A program made the translations under genes and the position numbers. Below, piece by piece: positions 1 through 9,954 of a DNA stretch of 64,000 nucleotides. Positions within the stretch are counted from its first letter, which is position 1, and every line of letters starts with the position of its first letter. This DNA is from Paralithodes platypus (Eukaryota; Arthropoda; Malacostraca; Decapoda; Lithodidae): NCBI GenBank assembly GCA_032716605.1, contig JAVRFV010002311.1, positions 2,676,492 to 2,740,491 of the forward strand, read 5' to 3'. The notes below the pieces were generated by a model. That model searched no databases. It saw only the letters and a list, made by a program, of their open reading frames with translations, and was not told the origin of the DNA.

Positions 1-20
1 CTCAGTCTTAAAATGTTATG

Positions 21-399
21 TATGTCCCAGCTGTCATTAAGTTTAGCTTGCTCTGTGCTGTATTAATGTATGTCATATGTTGAAGTGTAGGAACATGTTT
101 GTATATTTCACTCGATATGAAGAAATGAAGCTTAAATAGTGCTGATACTAATTATTGATCAAAATATACTTGGTGCCGAGATATCACTTATTAGCGCGAT
201 TGTACAGTCGCGCTAATAAGTGATGTCTCGGCACCGATTATGTTTTGATCAATAATTGGTACCAGCAATATTTACACATGATTTCTTTTTGTTGAGCGAC
301 ATATACCAACATGTTCCTACACTTACTCAGCCTATTCATCATCTGACAGACATTAATACAGCACAGAGCGAGCCAAACATAATGACAGCTGGGACATGA
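21..399. repeat. Long imperfect palindrome (foldback element)
   Basis: The two halves are reverse complements around TGTACA at 201-206. The core TTAGCGCGA / TCGCGCTAA pairs, then GGTGCCGAGA with TCTCGGCACC, then TTGATCAA blocks, then GGAACATG with CATGTTCC, and finally GTCCCAGCTGTCAT (24-37) with ATGACAGCTGGGAC (382-395). No coding potential is seen. It is probably a foldback MITE. A partial copy of the core motif (TTATTAGGGCGACTGTACG) follows at 401-419. Confidence 0.8.
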
Positions 400-561
400 C
401 TTATTAGGGCGACTGTACGTATATAAATTTGGCAGCTTGTTCCACCCTACTTATAGCTACTCCTGATTGGTTAACCCTCTCATAATTCTAGGCATGCATT
501 ACTTTTAAACTTCATGGCAACTATTAGACAATTCTATTTACTTAGGAAGGTCAAAGGGTTA

Positions 562-791
562 ATTGACCACTTGCGAGTTTCAGGCTATAAGGAAGTTGGA
601 GCCGTAAACATCGATATGAAACAAATGCAATGATAATGTACGTTTCTAATGGATAAATAGTATGTTGAATTGGGTTTTATGTATTTATAAATGTACTACA
701 ACTGTATTTTAGCTGGTAATTAATTATGTTAAATATCGTTGTCTACAGCTCCAACTTCCTTATAGAACGAAACTCGCAAGTCGGGAATTGA
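562..791. repeat. Inverted-repeat element, about 230 bp
   Basis: The left arm (about 565-622) contains CTTGCGAGTTTC and CTATAAGGAAGTTGGAGC. The right arm (about 732-785) contains the reverse complements GCTCCAACTTCCTTATAG and GAAACTCGCAAG. Arms of about 55 bp flank an AT-rich spacer, typical of a non-autonomous hairpin MITE. A related motif (GAAACTCGCAAG) recurs alone near 31446. Confidence 0.7.
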
Positions 792-935
792 GATAGTCTT
801 TACAGTACTCTTTTAACTTCCACAGATCATGCCTCAACTGTATAAAACCATCTAATGATAGCCAGAATAAACTGTTAGACAAAATGCATCACGGTACTGT
901 ATACATTACTGAAAAGATTAAGATCAAAAGTGCAT

Positions 936-1384
936 CTATCTATCTATCTATCTATTGCCTGATGCCGTGATCCCCGAAGGGGTGGCCACGAACGAACCGC
1001 CCCCATGCACCTCTGTCCCCAGTCAGTCAACGCCCCTCCCCCCAACCAGCACCGCCTTCGTTCATATACTTCATCACTCCATCCTTCCACCTCTCGTTCG
1101 GTCTACCTCTCCCTCTCTGTCCCTCCACCTCGCTCTCGTACACCCTCTTAGTCATTCTTTCGCTTTCCATACGTTCCATATGGCCGAACCATCTCAAGTT
1201 GTTCCTTTTCACACTTTCCAGCACATCTACCTCCACACCACACCTCCTTCTTACTTCCTCATTAGTCTGTCTATCCCTCCATGTAACTCCGCACGCACTT
1301 CTTAAGTAATTCATTTCCACTGCTCTCACTCTTGGTCTGAGTCTCTCAACCAACGTCCATGCTTCGCTTCCGTAAGTCAGTGTC
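936..1384 (-). mobile_element. LINE-A copy 1, 5'-truncated 3' end
   Basis: The minus strand encodes the C-terminal tail of the LINE-A reverse transcriptase ORF (LTYGSEAWTLVERL..., FGHMERM..., RGRGRPN). The frame stops early at GEGR because a CGA codon seen in the other copies is TGA here. The 3' end is GGCAATAG followed by (ATAG)n. Flanking GTGCAT at 930-935 and 1385-1390 is a possible short target-site duplication. The remainder of the RT is absent. Confidence 0.85.
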
Positions 1385-1390
1385 GTGCAT

Positions 1391-1795
1391 AAATATATTA
1401 AATCAATATGGGATCCGGATGGATGGGACTCGTTAGCCTCGGTTAGCAACCCTTCTAGGGGAGACAACCTTATAAAAATCTGGGTGGAATCGTCGGCCTT
1501 GGTCGGCAAACTGTCTAGGGGAGTAACCTGATACAAATCCGTACTGCTTATCTAAGTGTAAGGCAGGTTAGTGGATGGACTAGCCGAACACCACTGTAGA
1601 AAAAATAGTGTTAACAAGATACATAGAGGGCCTCGGAGTCGGACAGACCCTAAATTGAGTGGTTAATCCTGTAAGTCCTTCAGTAAACTGGCTCGGGTTG
1701 TCCCTCTTACAGGGAATGGTCCGCTTGGGGGCCTTCTGTGTATGGCCACCCTCATTAAGGGGAGTAAGGCATCCGGCAATAGATAGATAAAATCA
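1391..1795 (+). mobile_element. SINE-like element with LINE-A-type 3' tail
   Basis: This non-coding unit holds two diverged internal repeats about 67 bp apart: GACTCGTTAGCCTCGGTTAG...CTAGGGGAG and GAATCGTCGGCCTTGGTCGG...CTAGGGGAG. It ends with TGGCCACCC...GGCAATAGATAGATA, which closely mimics the 3' end of LINE-A. Sharing a LINE 3' end is how many SINEs recruit LINE reverse transcriptase. The left boundary is approximate. Confidence 0.6.
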
Positions 1796-2426
1796 GGAGA
1801 AACTGTATGGAGAAAGGTAAAAAAAAAATGCCATGATAACTTGAACCCGCTATAATATCCCAACTAAAAATACTCTACTATAATACCACCCCCAGCTAAA
1901 AAACCAAAAACAAAACATATATAAATACAATTTAATAAAATATGAATGGGGTATGTGCCAGAGTATATAGATAGATAGACAATACCAAACTACATTATAC
2001 GTTATACATATGGGTAACAAAACATTCAGCTTAAGAATAACCTCTAAAATTCAAATAGCCCAGGTTATTTTACATAATCTTGGAACTCCTACAAGTTTTT
2101 CTAAGGTGAATAAACTAGTCATTATGAGAAGTCTAAATTCCTGAATCCAAAAAGACTTGAGGAATTTTACAGACAAAAACTGTAGTTCTATTATAGTTCT
2201 TCATACAGTAAAATCTCATATCTCGAATGCAATACAGACCGAAAAAAAATGTTCGAGATCCAATGCAAATCTTTTGTAGGGAAAAATACAATAGGGACCA
2301 ATCAGTCTGCCAGTATACCACACCAGATCTGACAAGGACCACTTTTGATACTTCAAAATCAGACAAATAGCATTTCGCATTTCACATGGGCCGGGGAAAT
2401 GCTGGAGGCCCCTAATGATCTTTGGT
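1796..2426. other. No recognisable gene
   Basis: AT-rich sequence. It contains the short motif GGGTATGTGCCAGAGTATATAGATAGATAG near 1950, which resembles the tail end of SINE-B units elsewhere. Nothing else is supported. Confidence 0.5.
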
Positions 2427-2550
2427 CTCTGAGTCTTCTCCTGGGCAACCAAGATGTGTGTGAGTTTGTGTTTTATTTTTTGAGTTGTGTTGTCCCTGTT
2501 CGGGCTCTGTCTCGAGTCGGCCACCCCCAGGCTATAGGGTATGTGCCTGT
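2427..2550 (+). mobile_element. SINE-B fragment
   Basis: It shows the SINE-B signature: CTCTGAGT-TTCTCCTGG, then ATGTGTGTGAGTTTGTG, TTGTCCCTGTTCGGGCTCTG, CTCGAGTCGGCCACCCCCAGG and GGTATGTGCCTG. The same order recurs at eight other places in the window on both strands. It directly abuts a LINE-D 3' fragment. Confidence 0.7.
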
Positions 2551-2555
2551 GTATA

Positions 2556-2785
2556 TATGTTATTCTCAGTCTTTCTTCTATTCAACAGCTGAGCTCTGGA
2601 ACTCTCTTCCAGAATCAGTCTTTCCCTCTTCCTATGACTTAAATTGCTTCAAACTCTGTGTGTCCAGGAATTTTGGCTCAAACGTCCCTTGATTTTGGCC
2701 CTGTCACTTTTTCAACTCTGGGGGAGGCACTTGCCTAAGGGAGTTCTGCCTTTTGTCTCCTTCACTCACATAGAAAAAAATATAT
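2556..2785 (+). mobile_element. LINE-D 3' fragment (copy 1)
   Basis: It encodes the last ~45 residues of the LINE-D ORF (FFYSTAELWNSLPES, SYDLNCFKLCVSR, ending SNVP and stop). The 3' UTR follows (GGCCCTGTCAC...GGGGGAGGCAC...CTCACATAGAAAAAA). Compared with the 6905 copy it is heavily 5'-truncated. The family looks CR1/jockey-like from its C-terminal domain; the clade is uncertain. Confidence 0.8.
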
Positions 2786-2839
2786 ATAAAAAATCTAGGT
2801 GTACTGTAGGAGTTACTGCGACTCGATAATGAGTACTGT

Positions 2840-3095
2840 GCATGCGTGCATCCTTATATGTGTGTGTGTGCGGGGAGGAAGGGGGTATAGGGAATGACAT
2901 AACGTCCAGCCGATCAAAAACTTATGGTACGTACGAGCACATGTGTGTATCACCCCATTCTCCATACCCCCTCCCTCCCTGCAGACACAGACATGCACAC
3001 ACACAAGCACTTATATCGATCGTGTGGATAATACATCACACTCCATATCCCCTCCCTCCCTGCAGACACACACTGAGGGACACATGGGCCGGGAC
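2840..3095. repeat. Low-complexity GT/CA and duplicated CT-rich block
   Basis: The motif CCATA(C/T)CCCCTCCCTCCCTGCAGACAC occurs twice, about 87 bp apart (near 2960 and 3047), with CA/GT-rich runs between. This is a local tandem duplication and simple sequence. Short frames across it look spurious. Confidence 0.5.
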
Positions 3096-3157
3096 ATTTT
3101 TCTACCAAAAAATTTACAAATTTATCTCAAAGGGAGGGTCTTAGCAGTATTATTTTA

Positions 3158-4914
3158 AGCTTGATGTAGGTGATCTGTGGGTGAAGTAGCTGTGCAGCCT
3201 GTAATGATCTTCAGGGCTTAATTAAGGATTTTGGGGTGTGTGTGTATGTGTTAGGGGTGTGTTGTTTATGGTGAGTTGAGGGATGTATTCGTGTTCTGTC
3301 CAACTTGTGAGCAGGGTTGCGGTGGATTTGGCTGGGGCTAGATTAAGTCTGTTTGTAGTGCACCAGCCATGTAGTGTGTTGAGATAGGGTTGAAGGAGAT
3401 CTGTTGCTCTTTTTGGGTCATGGTGTGTGCATGTGAGTGTTATGTCATCTGCATAGGAGGCTAAGTTTATTTGGGGCGTATTGGGTGTAGTTATATCGTG
3501 CATATACAGATTGAAGAGTGCGGGCGATAGGACGGATCCTTGTGGGACTCCGTTTGGAAAGTTTCTGATTTTAGATGACTGACCGGCAAAAGATACGTGT
3601 GCACATCTGCCTGCTAGGAAGTTGGCCAGCCACCTTTTTGTGTTGTTGTGCATGTTTGTGTTGTAGATTTTGTTTGTTAGGTTGTGGCGGGGGATGGCAT
3701 CGAAGGCTTTACTAATGTCGAGTGTGGCTAATAGTGATCTGTGTGGTGGTCTAGCTGAGTTGATGCCATCGAAAGCTCTTTGTGTAAGGTCTGTGAGAAG
3801 AGTGTTTGTGGAGTGCAGTGGCCTAAAGCCATGTTGTGTTGGAGCTAGGGGTAGGTCAGGTGTAATTAGTTGTAATACTAGGCGTTCCATGACTTTGGAG
3901 GGGGAGCAAAGAAGTGTGATGGGGCGATGCGAGGAGGGTAGCGTGGGGTCTTTGTTGGGTTTGGGGAATGTGATGATGATACCATGCTTCCAAATGTCTG
4001 GTATTGTGTTGTGTGAATAGCTGTAGTTTGATATGTTAGTGAGTGCTTGTATGCCTTGTGGTCCCAGGTGTCTGAGGTGTATGTTGCTTATGTTGTCTGG
4101 GCCACAGACGGGTGAGTGCTTGAGATTGTTGATGATATGCTTTGTCTGGTGATTGGTGAAGGGTGTATAGTCAGGGTCTGTGGGGAATTGTCTCTTACGT
4201 CGGATGACACGTCGGTCGTCTTTGTGGTTTTAGGTGGCTGACATGTGAAAAGTGATTGATGAGTGTTTGCTTGTTGTTTACATGAAGGAGTAGTGTCTGT
4301 TGTTGTGATTGCAGCATGTGATTGTGTTGTGTTGCTGTTGGAAAGTGTGATGCTGTTTAGTGTTTTGTAGAGTTTTTTGTGGTTTGTTTTGTGATCAAGT
4401 GTTTGTAGGAAGTTATTCCAATTTAGTTTTTGTTGTTCTTGTATTTTGTTGTTAGTTTGGGTGTTGAGTGCTTGAATTTGTTGTGTGATGTCTTGTGTGT
4501 GGGGTGCTGGGGAGTGTTTCAGTATGTCGCATTGTCTGATGAGGTTTTGAATTTCTGGTGTGAAGTTGGGGGTTGTGTCTTTTCCTGTTACCTCTTGGAA
4601 TGTGTTTCTTGTCAGCGTTTTGGATAGTTTTATTGAGTATGTGTACAGCATTGTTGATGTTAGTGATGGGTGTACTGTTTAGAGTTGTGAAGTGTTGTTC
4701 TGTCTCATTTGTGAATGCTTCCCAGTTAGCTCTTTTATAATTGGTGTATGTGTGTTTGTGGCTAGCTGGGGTGAGTCTGGTTTTGGTGGTGATAATGATC
4801 GGGAGGTGGTCAGAGCCTAAGGTTCTGACCACCCTCCAGGATTTTGTGGGGGCGAGTTCTGGGGAGCAAAAGGTGATGTCTGGAGATGATGGGTTATAGA
4901 GGGCTTGGTGAGGA
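3158..4914 (-). mobile_element. LINE-C copy 1, EN C-terminus to mid-RT
   Basis: The minus strand encodes the end of the EN domain (WRVVRTLGSDHLPI, about 4845-4790), a linker, then RT blocks at 3890-3230: HGFRPLHSTNT, LDISKAFDAIPRHNL, NGVPQGSVLSPALFNLYMHD and the catalytic ASYADDITL. The coding is broken by frameshifts near 4200 and 4650. It ends soon after HEYIPQLTINN, then jumps to a displaced downstream segment (3158-3215). RT C-terminal sequence lies upstream, at 4915-5376, so the copy is rearranged. It is a jockey-like superfamily non-LTR element; the clade was not resolved. Confidence 0.85.
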
Positions 4915-5376
4915 ATTTAGTGGGTGGTCTTGGTTCGTGGAGGCTGCTGCCAGGAATTGAGTGCCTCTCATGTCCAGATGGTCTTTGACTTTGAGGATTT
5001 TGGTTTCTTGATGTAGGTGATCTGTGGGTGCAGTAGCTGCACAGTCTGTAATGATCTTCAGGGCTTTGTTTTGAATAGTCTGTAAGGTCATATGATGTGT
5101 TTCAGCTAGGTTAGAAGCCCAGGCTGGGCTTGCGTATTCCATCACTGATTTTATGTATTGTTTATATACTGTGGTGGTAGTTTCTTTGTTGTGTCCAAAT
5201 TTTGTGTGAGTAAGTGACCTGAGGGCATTAAGTCTGGGTGTAAGTTTCTTTTTAATGTTTGTGGTGTGCTGTTTGAATGTCATATGAGTATCATATGTTA
5301 CTCCTAGGATTTTGGGTGTGTGTGTATGTGTTAGGGGTGTGTTGTTTATGGTGAGTTGAGGGATGTATTCGTGTTC
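4915..5376 (-). mobile_element. LINE-C RT C-terminal half, misplaced
   Basis: An open frame carries HEYIPQLTINNTPLTHTHT, KILGVTYDTHMTFKQHT, YASPAWASNLAE, KALKIITDCAATAPTDHLH and RGTQFLAAASTNQ. In an intact LINE-C this lies downstream of the YADD block. Here it precedes the EN segment on the coding strand and meets it at about 4914. About 70 bp (HEYIPQ...THTP) are present both here and at 3230-3300. Confidence 0.85.
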
Positions 5377-5591
5377 TCCTACAGCGCGACGGCCTCTGCC
5401 GCCCATATAGTCGTGTTATAGGAGGATGGACTGTATGTATGTAGGCTACTGTACTGTATGTATGTAAATATTATAATAATTATGGTGTCACTCTCACTCA
5501 CTGTAGCTAACCCAACAGAGAACCCAGCCTTGAGTGAGACCAGAGAGGATGCAGACGTCAACCATGAGAGTGAGGTAGAATAGAAGAAGTC

Positions 5592-5805
5592 TAAAGGAGG
5601 TATCACACGAGTGCTTTTTCACTCAACATTTATCCTCAACACTGGTCTGGCAGCCTATGAGGTCAACGTTTAGAATATTTCGATCTAAATTCATCTATAA
5701 GCAGTCTAAGTTCCGATACCAGTGCAAATATTCCAGAAATGTTGCCAGAAAAATGTTGATCATCGAATATTGACCATAAATGCTCTCGTGTGATACCGGC
5801 TTAAG
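5592..5805. repeat. MITE with about 25-bp terminal inverted repeats
   Basis: The left end GGAGGTATCACACGAGTGC (from 5596) is inverted at the right end as GCTCTCGTGTGATACCGGC (to 5800). The outermost bases are CTAAA and TTAAG. About 210 bp, no coding capacity. Confidence 0.65.
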
Positions 5806-5809
5806 ATTC

Positions 5810-6420
5810 AGTTGCATAAATGGATGGAGTGTAAGTAAAATGGATGATATGAGTGAAGGGGGGATGGATGTGATAGTTCTAACCAAGATGCAGCTGCATG
5901 AAAGGGTAGACCTATTTTCAGAAAAGTAAATGGGAAGGGACGCAGTGAATGGAAAAAGAAGGGTGGACTGATGGTGAAGAGGGTACTAGACATTGACCTA
6001 GGAGAGACAAAAATTGGTGAATGTGAGATGAGTGAAGACTTGATGGCAGGTTTCCTTAACTACTGTACTAAGAAAATAGAGATGAATAGAACCTTCTTGG
6101 TTATATGACAGTACTGTACAAGGAACAGATGCATCCTGGTGAACGAGAACGCAAGGAAGCAAGTAATATATATGACGATAGATGAAGAACGAGAGATGGA
6201 TACAGCAAGCGACCATAACATGCTAATTATGGGGTATGCCTGTGTGAAGGAAAAAAAGAAAGGTGGAAAAATGGAAACCGAGACAAACAGACTGGGTAAA
6301 TTTGTCAGGGAAGATCTGGACACAGTGAACCGGTTGGGAGACGGAGGAGTGGATGAGATAAACAAGGCCTTAGTTTACCGGGGTAGTGAAAGAAATAGCC
6401 GAGATAAGGGTAGGAAATTA
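5810..6420 (+). pseudogene. Decayed LINE endonuclease fragment
   Basis: A 94-codon open stretch (6139-6423) contains SDHNMLIM, which matches the conserved S/G-D-H motif that ends AP-endonuclease domains of non-LTR elements. It is preceded by the spacing (IDEEREMD) usual in these proteins. Upstream sequence is purine-rich and ORF-like in broken frames. It is probably a piece of a LINE distinct from LINE-A to LINE-E. The boundaries are guesses. Confidence 0.45.
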
Positions 6421-6424
6421 TAAT

Positions 6425-6515
6425 GTAAAACTTGCAAAATAAACAAACCAAAACGTATACGAACACAGTAAAAAAGACAAAACAACTAATCAAAATCGCT
6501 ATGTGGAAACAACGC
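6425..6515 (+). repeat. Short interspersed repeat (GTAAAACTTGCAAAATAAAC family)
   Basis: The blocks GTAAAACTTGCAAAATAAAC, AAACCAAAAC and ATCAAAATCGCTATGTGGAAAC recur near 23440, 25265 (second block only), 33735-33825 and inverted near 45690-45735. The family has no coding content. Confidence 0.55.
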
Positions 6516-6735
6516 TTAAGTAAAATAATAATTTATAAATAAAAGAACACAATCACCAATAAAAGGAGATAAATATAATCATGGGATGAATACAAAAAGT
6601 ATGACAAGTGCTAGGTTAATAAGAGGCAAGAGTGATTGATGATAAGTAGCGAGCCTGTTCTAAATGATCTGTGCCCCATGAATATTCTTTCCTCTCACTT
6701 AAACATTATGCTACCATAGTGCGGTGGGAATATAA

Positions 6736-6885
6736 ACATGATTATATTAATATCCAGTATTCGAGAATGGATAATAAGTCGTAGGCGTGTGCATAAATTC
6801 TTTAAACGTCTTGGTGGTGTAATGGTTAAGGTGTCTAAAAATCTGTGTGTGATAACCCGGGTTCTTTACCCCTGCGCAGCTTCTT
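6736..6885 (+). mobile_element. tRNA-derived SINE head with conserved leader
   Basis: A pol III box A-like GGTGGTGTAATGGTTAAGG is followed about 40 bp later by a box B-like GGGTTCTTTACCCC. The ~75 bp upstream (ACATGATTATATTAATATCC, AGTATTCGA) also precede the related minus-strand head at 36690-36845. The conserved leader therefore belongs to the element. It runs directly into LINE-D sequence at about 6905. Confidence 0.6.
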
Positions 6886-6904
6886 GCTCTGTACAGGGGC
6901 ACAG

Positions 6905-7430
6905 TGCGTCCTTGTATTGAGTATTGTTCACATGTGTGGGGAGGATCCTCTCACACCGCACTCCTAGATAAAGTAGAAAGGAAAGTCTTTCGTATCATTA
7001 ACTCCCGTCCACTCACCAACTCTCTGCAATCTCTCTCTCTTCGCCGCAATGTTGCACCTCTCTCACTGTTCTATCGCTACTACAATAATCAATGTTCCTC
7101 GGAGCTTTCCCAGTGTATACCACCTCCTCTACGTAGGGTACGTAGTACAAGCCTTGCAACACAATCCCACCCCTACTCTGTGCAACTCTCCAACCCAAGA
7201 GTGAAACGCTATTCTCAGATTTTCTTCTATTCAACTGCTGAGCTCTGGAACTCTCTCCCAGAATCAGTCTTTCCCTCTTCCTATGACTTAAATTGCTTCA
7301 AACTCTGTGTGTCCAGGCCTTTTAGCTCGAATGTCCCTTGATTTCGGCCCTGTCACTCTTTGAAATTTGGGGGAGGCACTCGCTGCAGGCAGTTATGCCT
7401 CTTGTCTCCCTCATTCACATAGAAAAAAAA
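6905..7430 (+). mobile_element. LINE-D 3' fragment with longest C-terminal ORF
   Basis: An open frame of about 145 codons runs from RPCIEYCSHVWGGSSHTALL through KVERKVFRIINSRP, LSLFYRYYNNQCSSELSQC and STAELWNSLPES to SNVP and stop (7341). A 3' UTR ending CTCATTCACATAG plus A-run follows. The segment is the RT C-terminal domain after the catalytic palm, as in CR1/jockey-like elements. The 5' end is truncated. Confidence 0.85.
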
Positions 7431-8240
7431 ATTACTGTACCAGAGACGTCCATTTATAAGATTCTAGCGACTATTAGACCATTACTGTATATTCAGCTTA
7501 GGAAGAACGTCTACCAATAAAAAGGGCTACAGTACTCAATTCATCCATTCAGCTACCATATATCATACCTAAGCTCAATCGTCTAAATGTAGCTGAAATC
7601 AAATAAAAACACACGTCGCTGGTATTCAGGTGTTTAGGCATAATTTTTCTTTGGCTCTTTTCTCTCATGTACCCCATTAGTTGTGAGATTTTAAGATGTT
7701 CGCCCCATTAGTTTGGCAATTTTAAGACTTTTTGCCCCATTTATTTGTAAATTTTAAGACCTTTCATGCATCTGGGCTGATTTCTTCCTGGCGAGCAGAC
7801 AGCAAATTTTAGTAGAAACTTACCTTCGGGCGGGGCGAAAAAATGTACAAATTGATTAATCTATCTCTCAAAGGGTGGGTTTTTGTCAAGCCCGGGCAAC
7901 TTGACCTAGAGATTCGTGACAAACGCCTAATGTTCATGGCCACCCCTTCTCTGTAATGGCGGCGTATAGAAAATAATAAATACAAAATAAAATAAAATCG
8001 GTTTCTTTGTAAGAGATGCTTTTATATGCGGGGGCGAGGGGAAGGAAGACGACACACACCAACAACCTCGTATCTCTCCCTCCCTCCTCCTTCCACCCAC
8101 GTCATACTGTATTATGTTACCTCTTCTGTTTCATATATTTCTGCTTTATATCAGGCCACGGTCCCAGTCCTATATTTAACACATCCTCCCCTACTTTATA
8201 ATACTCTATCATATCCCTCAGATAAACATTGTAATTAATA
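7431..8240. other. Non-coding; dispersed 'CCATTAGTTTGGCAATTTTAAGA' repeat
   Basis: At 7675-7880 the unit CCCCATTAGTTTGGCAATTTT-AAGACTTTTTGCCCCATT is followed by TTCCTGGCGAG and ACAAATTGATTAAT...AAAGGGTGGG. Related units are near 32250, 36945-37010 and 63485-63640. No gene is seen in the rest of the stretch. Confidence 0.5.
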
Positions 8241-8243
8241 ACT

Positions 8244-8766
8244 CCAATTAGGTGCTATAAAATTATACCGTTGTAAAATTGACAAATATGCATATCTCTA
8301 TATATGGTACTTAGCTGGCACATACCCCCTTTATTTATTTTTTATTGAGGGTGGCCGACTCGAGACAGAGCCCGAACAGGGACAAAAGAAAAAAAAACAC
8401 ACACACACACACACACACATAAAGGTCATCCAGGAGAAAACTCAGAGACCCAGGCGGGTCCCCAGCATAAGATTCCCAGGTCCCATATCTCCTGGAGAGG
8501 CTCCAGTTTTCACAGGCAGACATGCAGCGAAGCCTGACCACCACAACACCCACCATGCATCCAGGCGTGCTATATTACCAGCTCCTCGGACCAGGCGCCT
8601 GACGGACTATTATCTACTCTATTTTTTTCCAGCTGATCGTAAATTGAATCGCTTATTAGCTGATTTTTCGATACTTAATGGAAATATATGAAACTACTAT
8701 GGCTGTGTGTCATATTAATGCCAAGTTTTCAGAATAACAATCATCTTTCGCTACAAAATCTACCTT
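8244..8766 (-). mobile_element. Composite repeat containing SINE-B (inverted copy of 12220-12819)
   Basis: On the minus strand it reads AAGGTAGATTTTGTAGCGAA, a stretch with GAAATATATGAAACTACTATGG (plus-strand sense), CAGCTGGAAAAAAATAGAG, then the SINE-B body (TCTCTGAGTTTTCTCCTGG, (GT)n, CTCGAGTCGGCCACCCTC). It ends with CACCTAATTGGAG. The whole order matches 12281-12819 on the other strand, so both are copies of one ~530-bp composite unit. Confidence 0.75.
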
Positions 8767-8769
8767 ATT

Positions 8770-8830
8770 TTGTTGAGGAGACACCCGCCAGACCCGTCCG
8801 GCTCCACCCTGGCGGGTGTCTCATCAACAA
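8770..8830. repeat. Strong 22-bp stem-loop
   Basis: The left arm TTGTTGAGGAGACACCCGCC+AG (8770-8791) pairs with CTGGCGGGTGTCTCATCAAC+AA (8809-8830), with a single mismatch and a 17-nt loop. It could be a foldback fragment or a small hairpin RNA precursor. No expression evidence is available. Confidence 0.6.
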
Positions 8831-8849
8831 ACTGTAATAAACAAAGTTT

Positions 8850-8965
8850 GTCAATATGCATAGTACTTTTTCTTCTATGTGTATGATGGAAACAAAAGGC
8901 AAATGCTGCCTGTAACAAGTGTCTAACCCAAAGTTGAAAAAGTGATAGAGAGCCAAACCAATTTC
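8850..8965 (-). mobile_element. LINE-D 3' UTR remnant
   Basis: The minus strand shows a diverged form of the LINE-D tail (GGTTTGGCTCTCTATCACTT, then GCAGCATTTGCCTTTTGTTT and CATACACATAGAAG). No coding part remains. Confidence 0.5.
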
Positions 8966-9164
8966 AAGGTACGTTAAGAGTCTAGAAACGTGGAGCTTGA
9001 AGCAGTTAACCCCTCCAACTTGGCTCCATACCCCTAGAATCGGCCCATATCAGACCTAATAGCTTCTATTAACGGTAATTGGTCCCCTTTTTTACCTATT
9101 TTGTACCCAGCCAAAACCCAAAGTTGTCTTTTATAACCCAAAGTATAAACATCACAATAAAGTA

Positions 9165-9235
9165 ATGGGGGTAGGCATAACGGTTAGGGTGCGCAGCTCT
9201 TAATCAGTAGCCTGGGCTGTTCTTCCTATAGTCTG
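9165..9235 (+). mobile_element. tRNA-like SINE head
   Basis: GGGGTAGGCATAACGGTTAGG resembles box A of a tRNA-derived SINE. The downstream box B is not convincing, so this is a weak call. Confidence 0.3.
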
Positions 9236-9237
9236 TT

Positions 9238-9833
9238 CATTCTAGGTTGGGCACAAATCGTAAACCTAACCTCTCAAAACTCTAAAAGGACTAGAGCAGT
9301 GGTTCTTAACCTGGGGGCGCGCCCCCCTAGGGGGGCATTTGACAATGCTAGGGGGGGCGTGGGGTAATCAAAGTTCAAAATAGGGCTAGGCCATTCAAAT
9401 GCATACAGGGTAATCACAAAGATATATATAAATAAGAAACTTTGATAGGAAAAATTCACAACCGTCATTCTGAGCCACCACATGTAGTGTTGACATAAAA
9501 CCATTAATCAGTTTTAATCCTTACATGCAGATTGGTTATTTTTTCGCCCTTTTTACAGTATCTTGCGTCTTAAGCATCCATATGGATTGGATAAAAAAAA
9601 TAGTTTCCTAGGCATCAGAAGCGTGCGGGTGGGGGGGCATCATGAATACAGTCCTGACCAAAGGGGGGCGCGGTGCTAAAAAGGTTAAGAACCACTGGAC
9701 TAGAGTAATTGAGCTAATATTTCTACCAAATAAGGAAGACTTGGCTAGGGAATAGGTGTGGACATTGACAGCTCATTTACTCTAGCCCTTTTTGAGTTAC
9801 AGAGTTTAGAGGTTAAGCTCCCAACCTAGAATG
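9238..9833. repeat. Foldback element interrupted by a hAT-type MITE
   Basis: CATTCTAGGTTGGG at 9238-9251 is inverted as CCCAACCTAGAATG at 9820-9833. Further pairing includes CCTAACCTCT with AGAGGTTAAG and GGACTAGAG with CTCTAGCCC. The arms were adjacent before the insertion at 9297-9697. Sequences like its inner part (GAAATATTAGCTTGATTACT) recur near 40680-40830 and 62830-62940. Confidence 0.65.
9297..9697. mobile_element. hAT-type MITE, 401 bp, 8-bp target duplication
   Basis: The terminal inverted repeats are CAGTGGTTCTTAACCTGGGG (9297) and, inverted, CAGTGGTTCTTAACCTTTTT (from 9697). The element is flanked by perfect 8-bp repeats GACTAGAG at 9289-9296 and 9698-9705. CAGTGGTTCTTAACC-type ends with 8-bp duplications are diagnostic of hAT-superfamily non-autonomous elements. 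There is no ORF for a transposase. Confidence 0.9.
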
Positions 9834-9954
9834 TTTAGTGTTCTGATTCTTCACCTTCATGGCTCTTTTTAATATGGTGTGTATCGACATCACAGATAAC
9901 AGTGGGAGAGATCCTTATCTACGGGGCACACACACACAGAACTCAATCATAATT

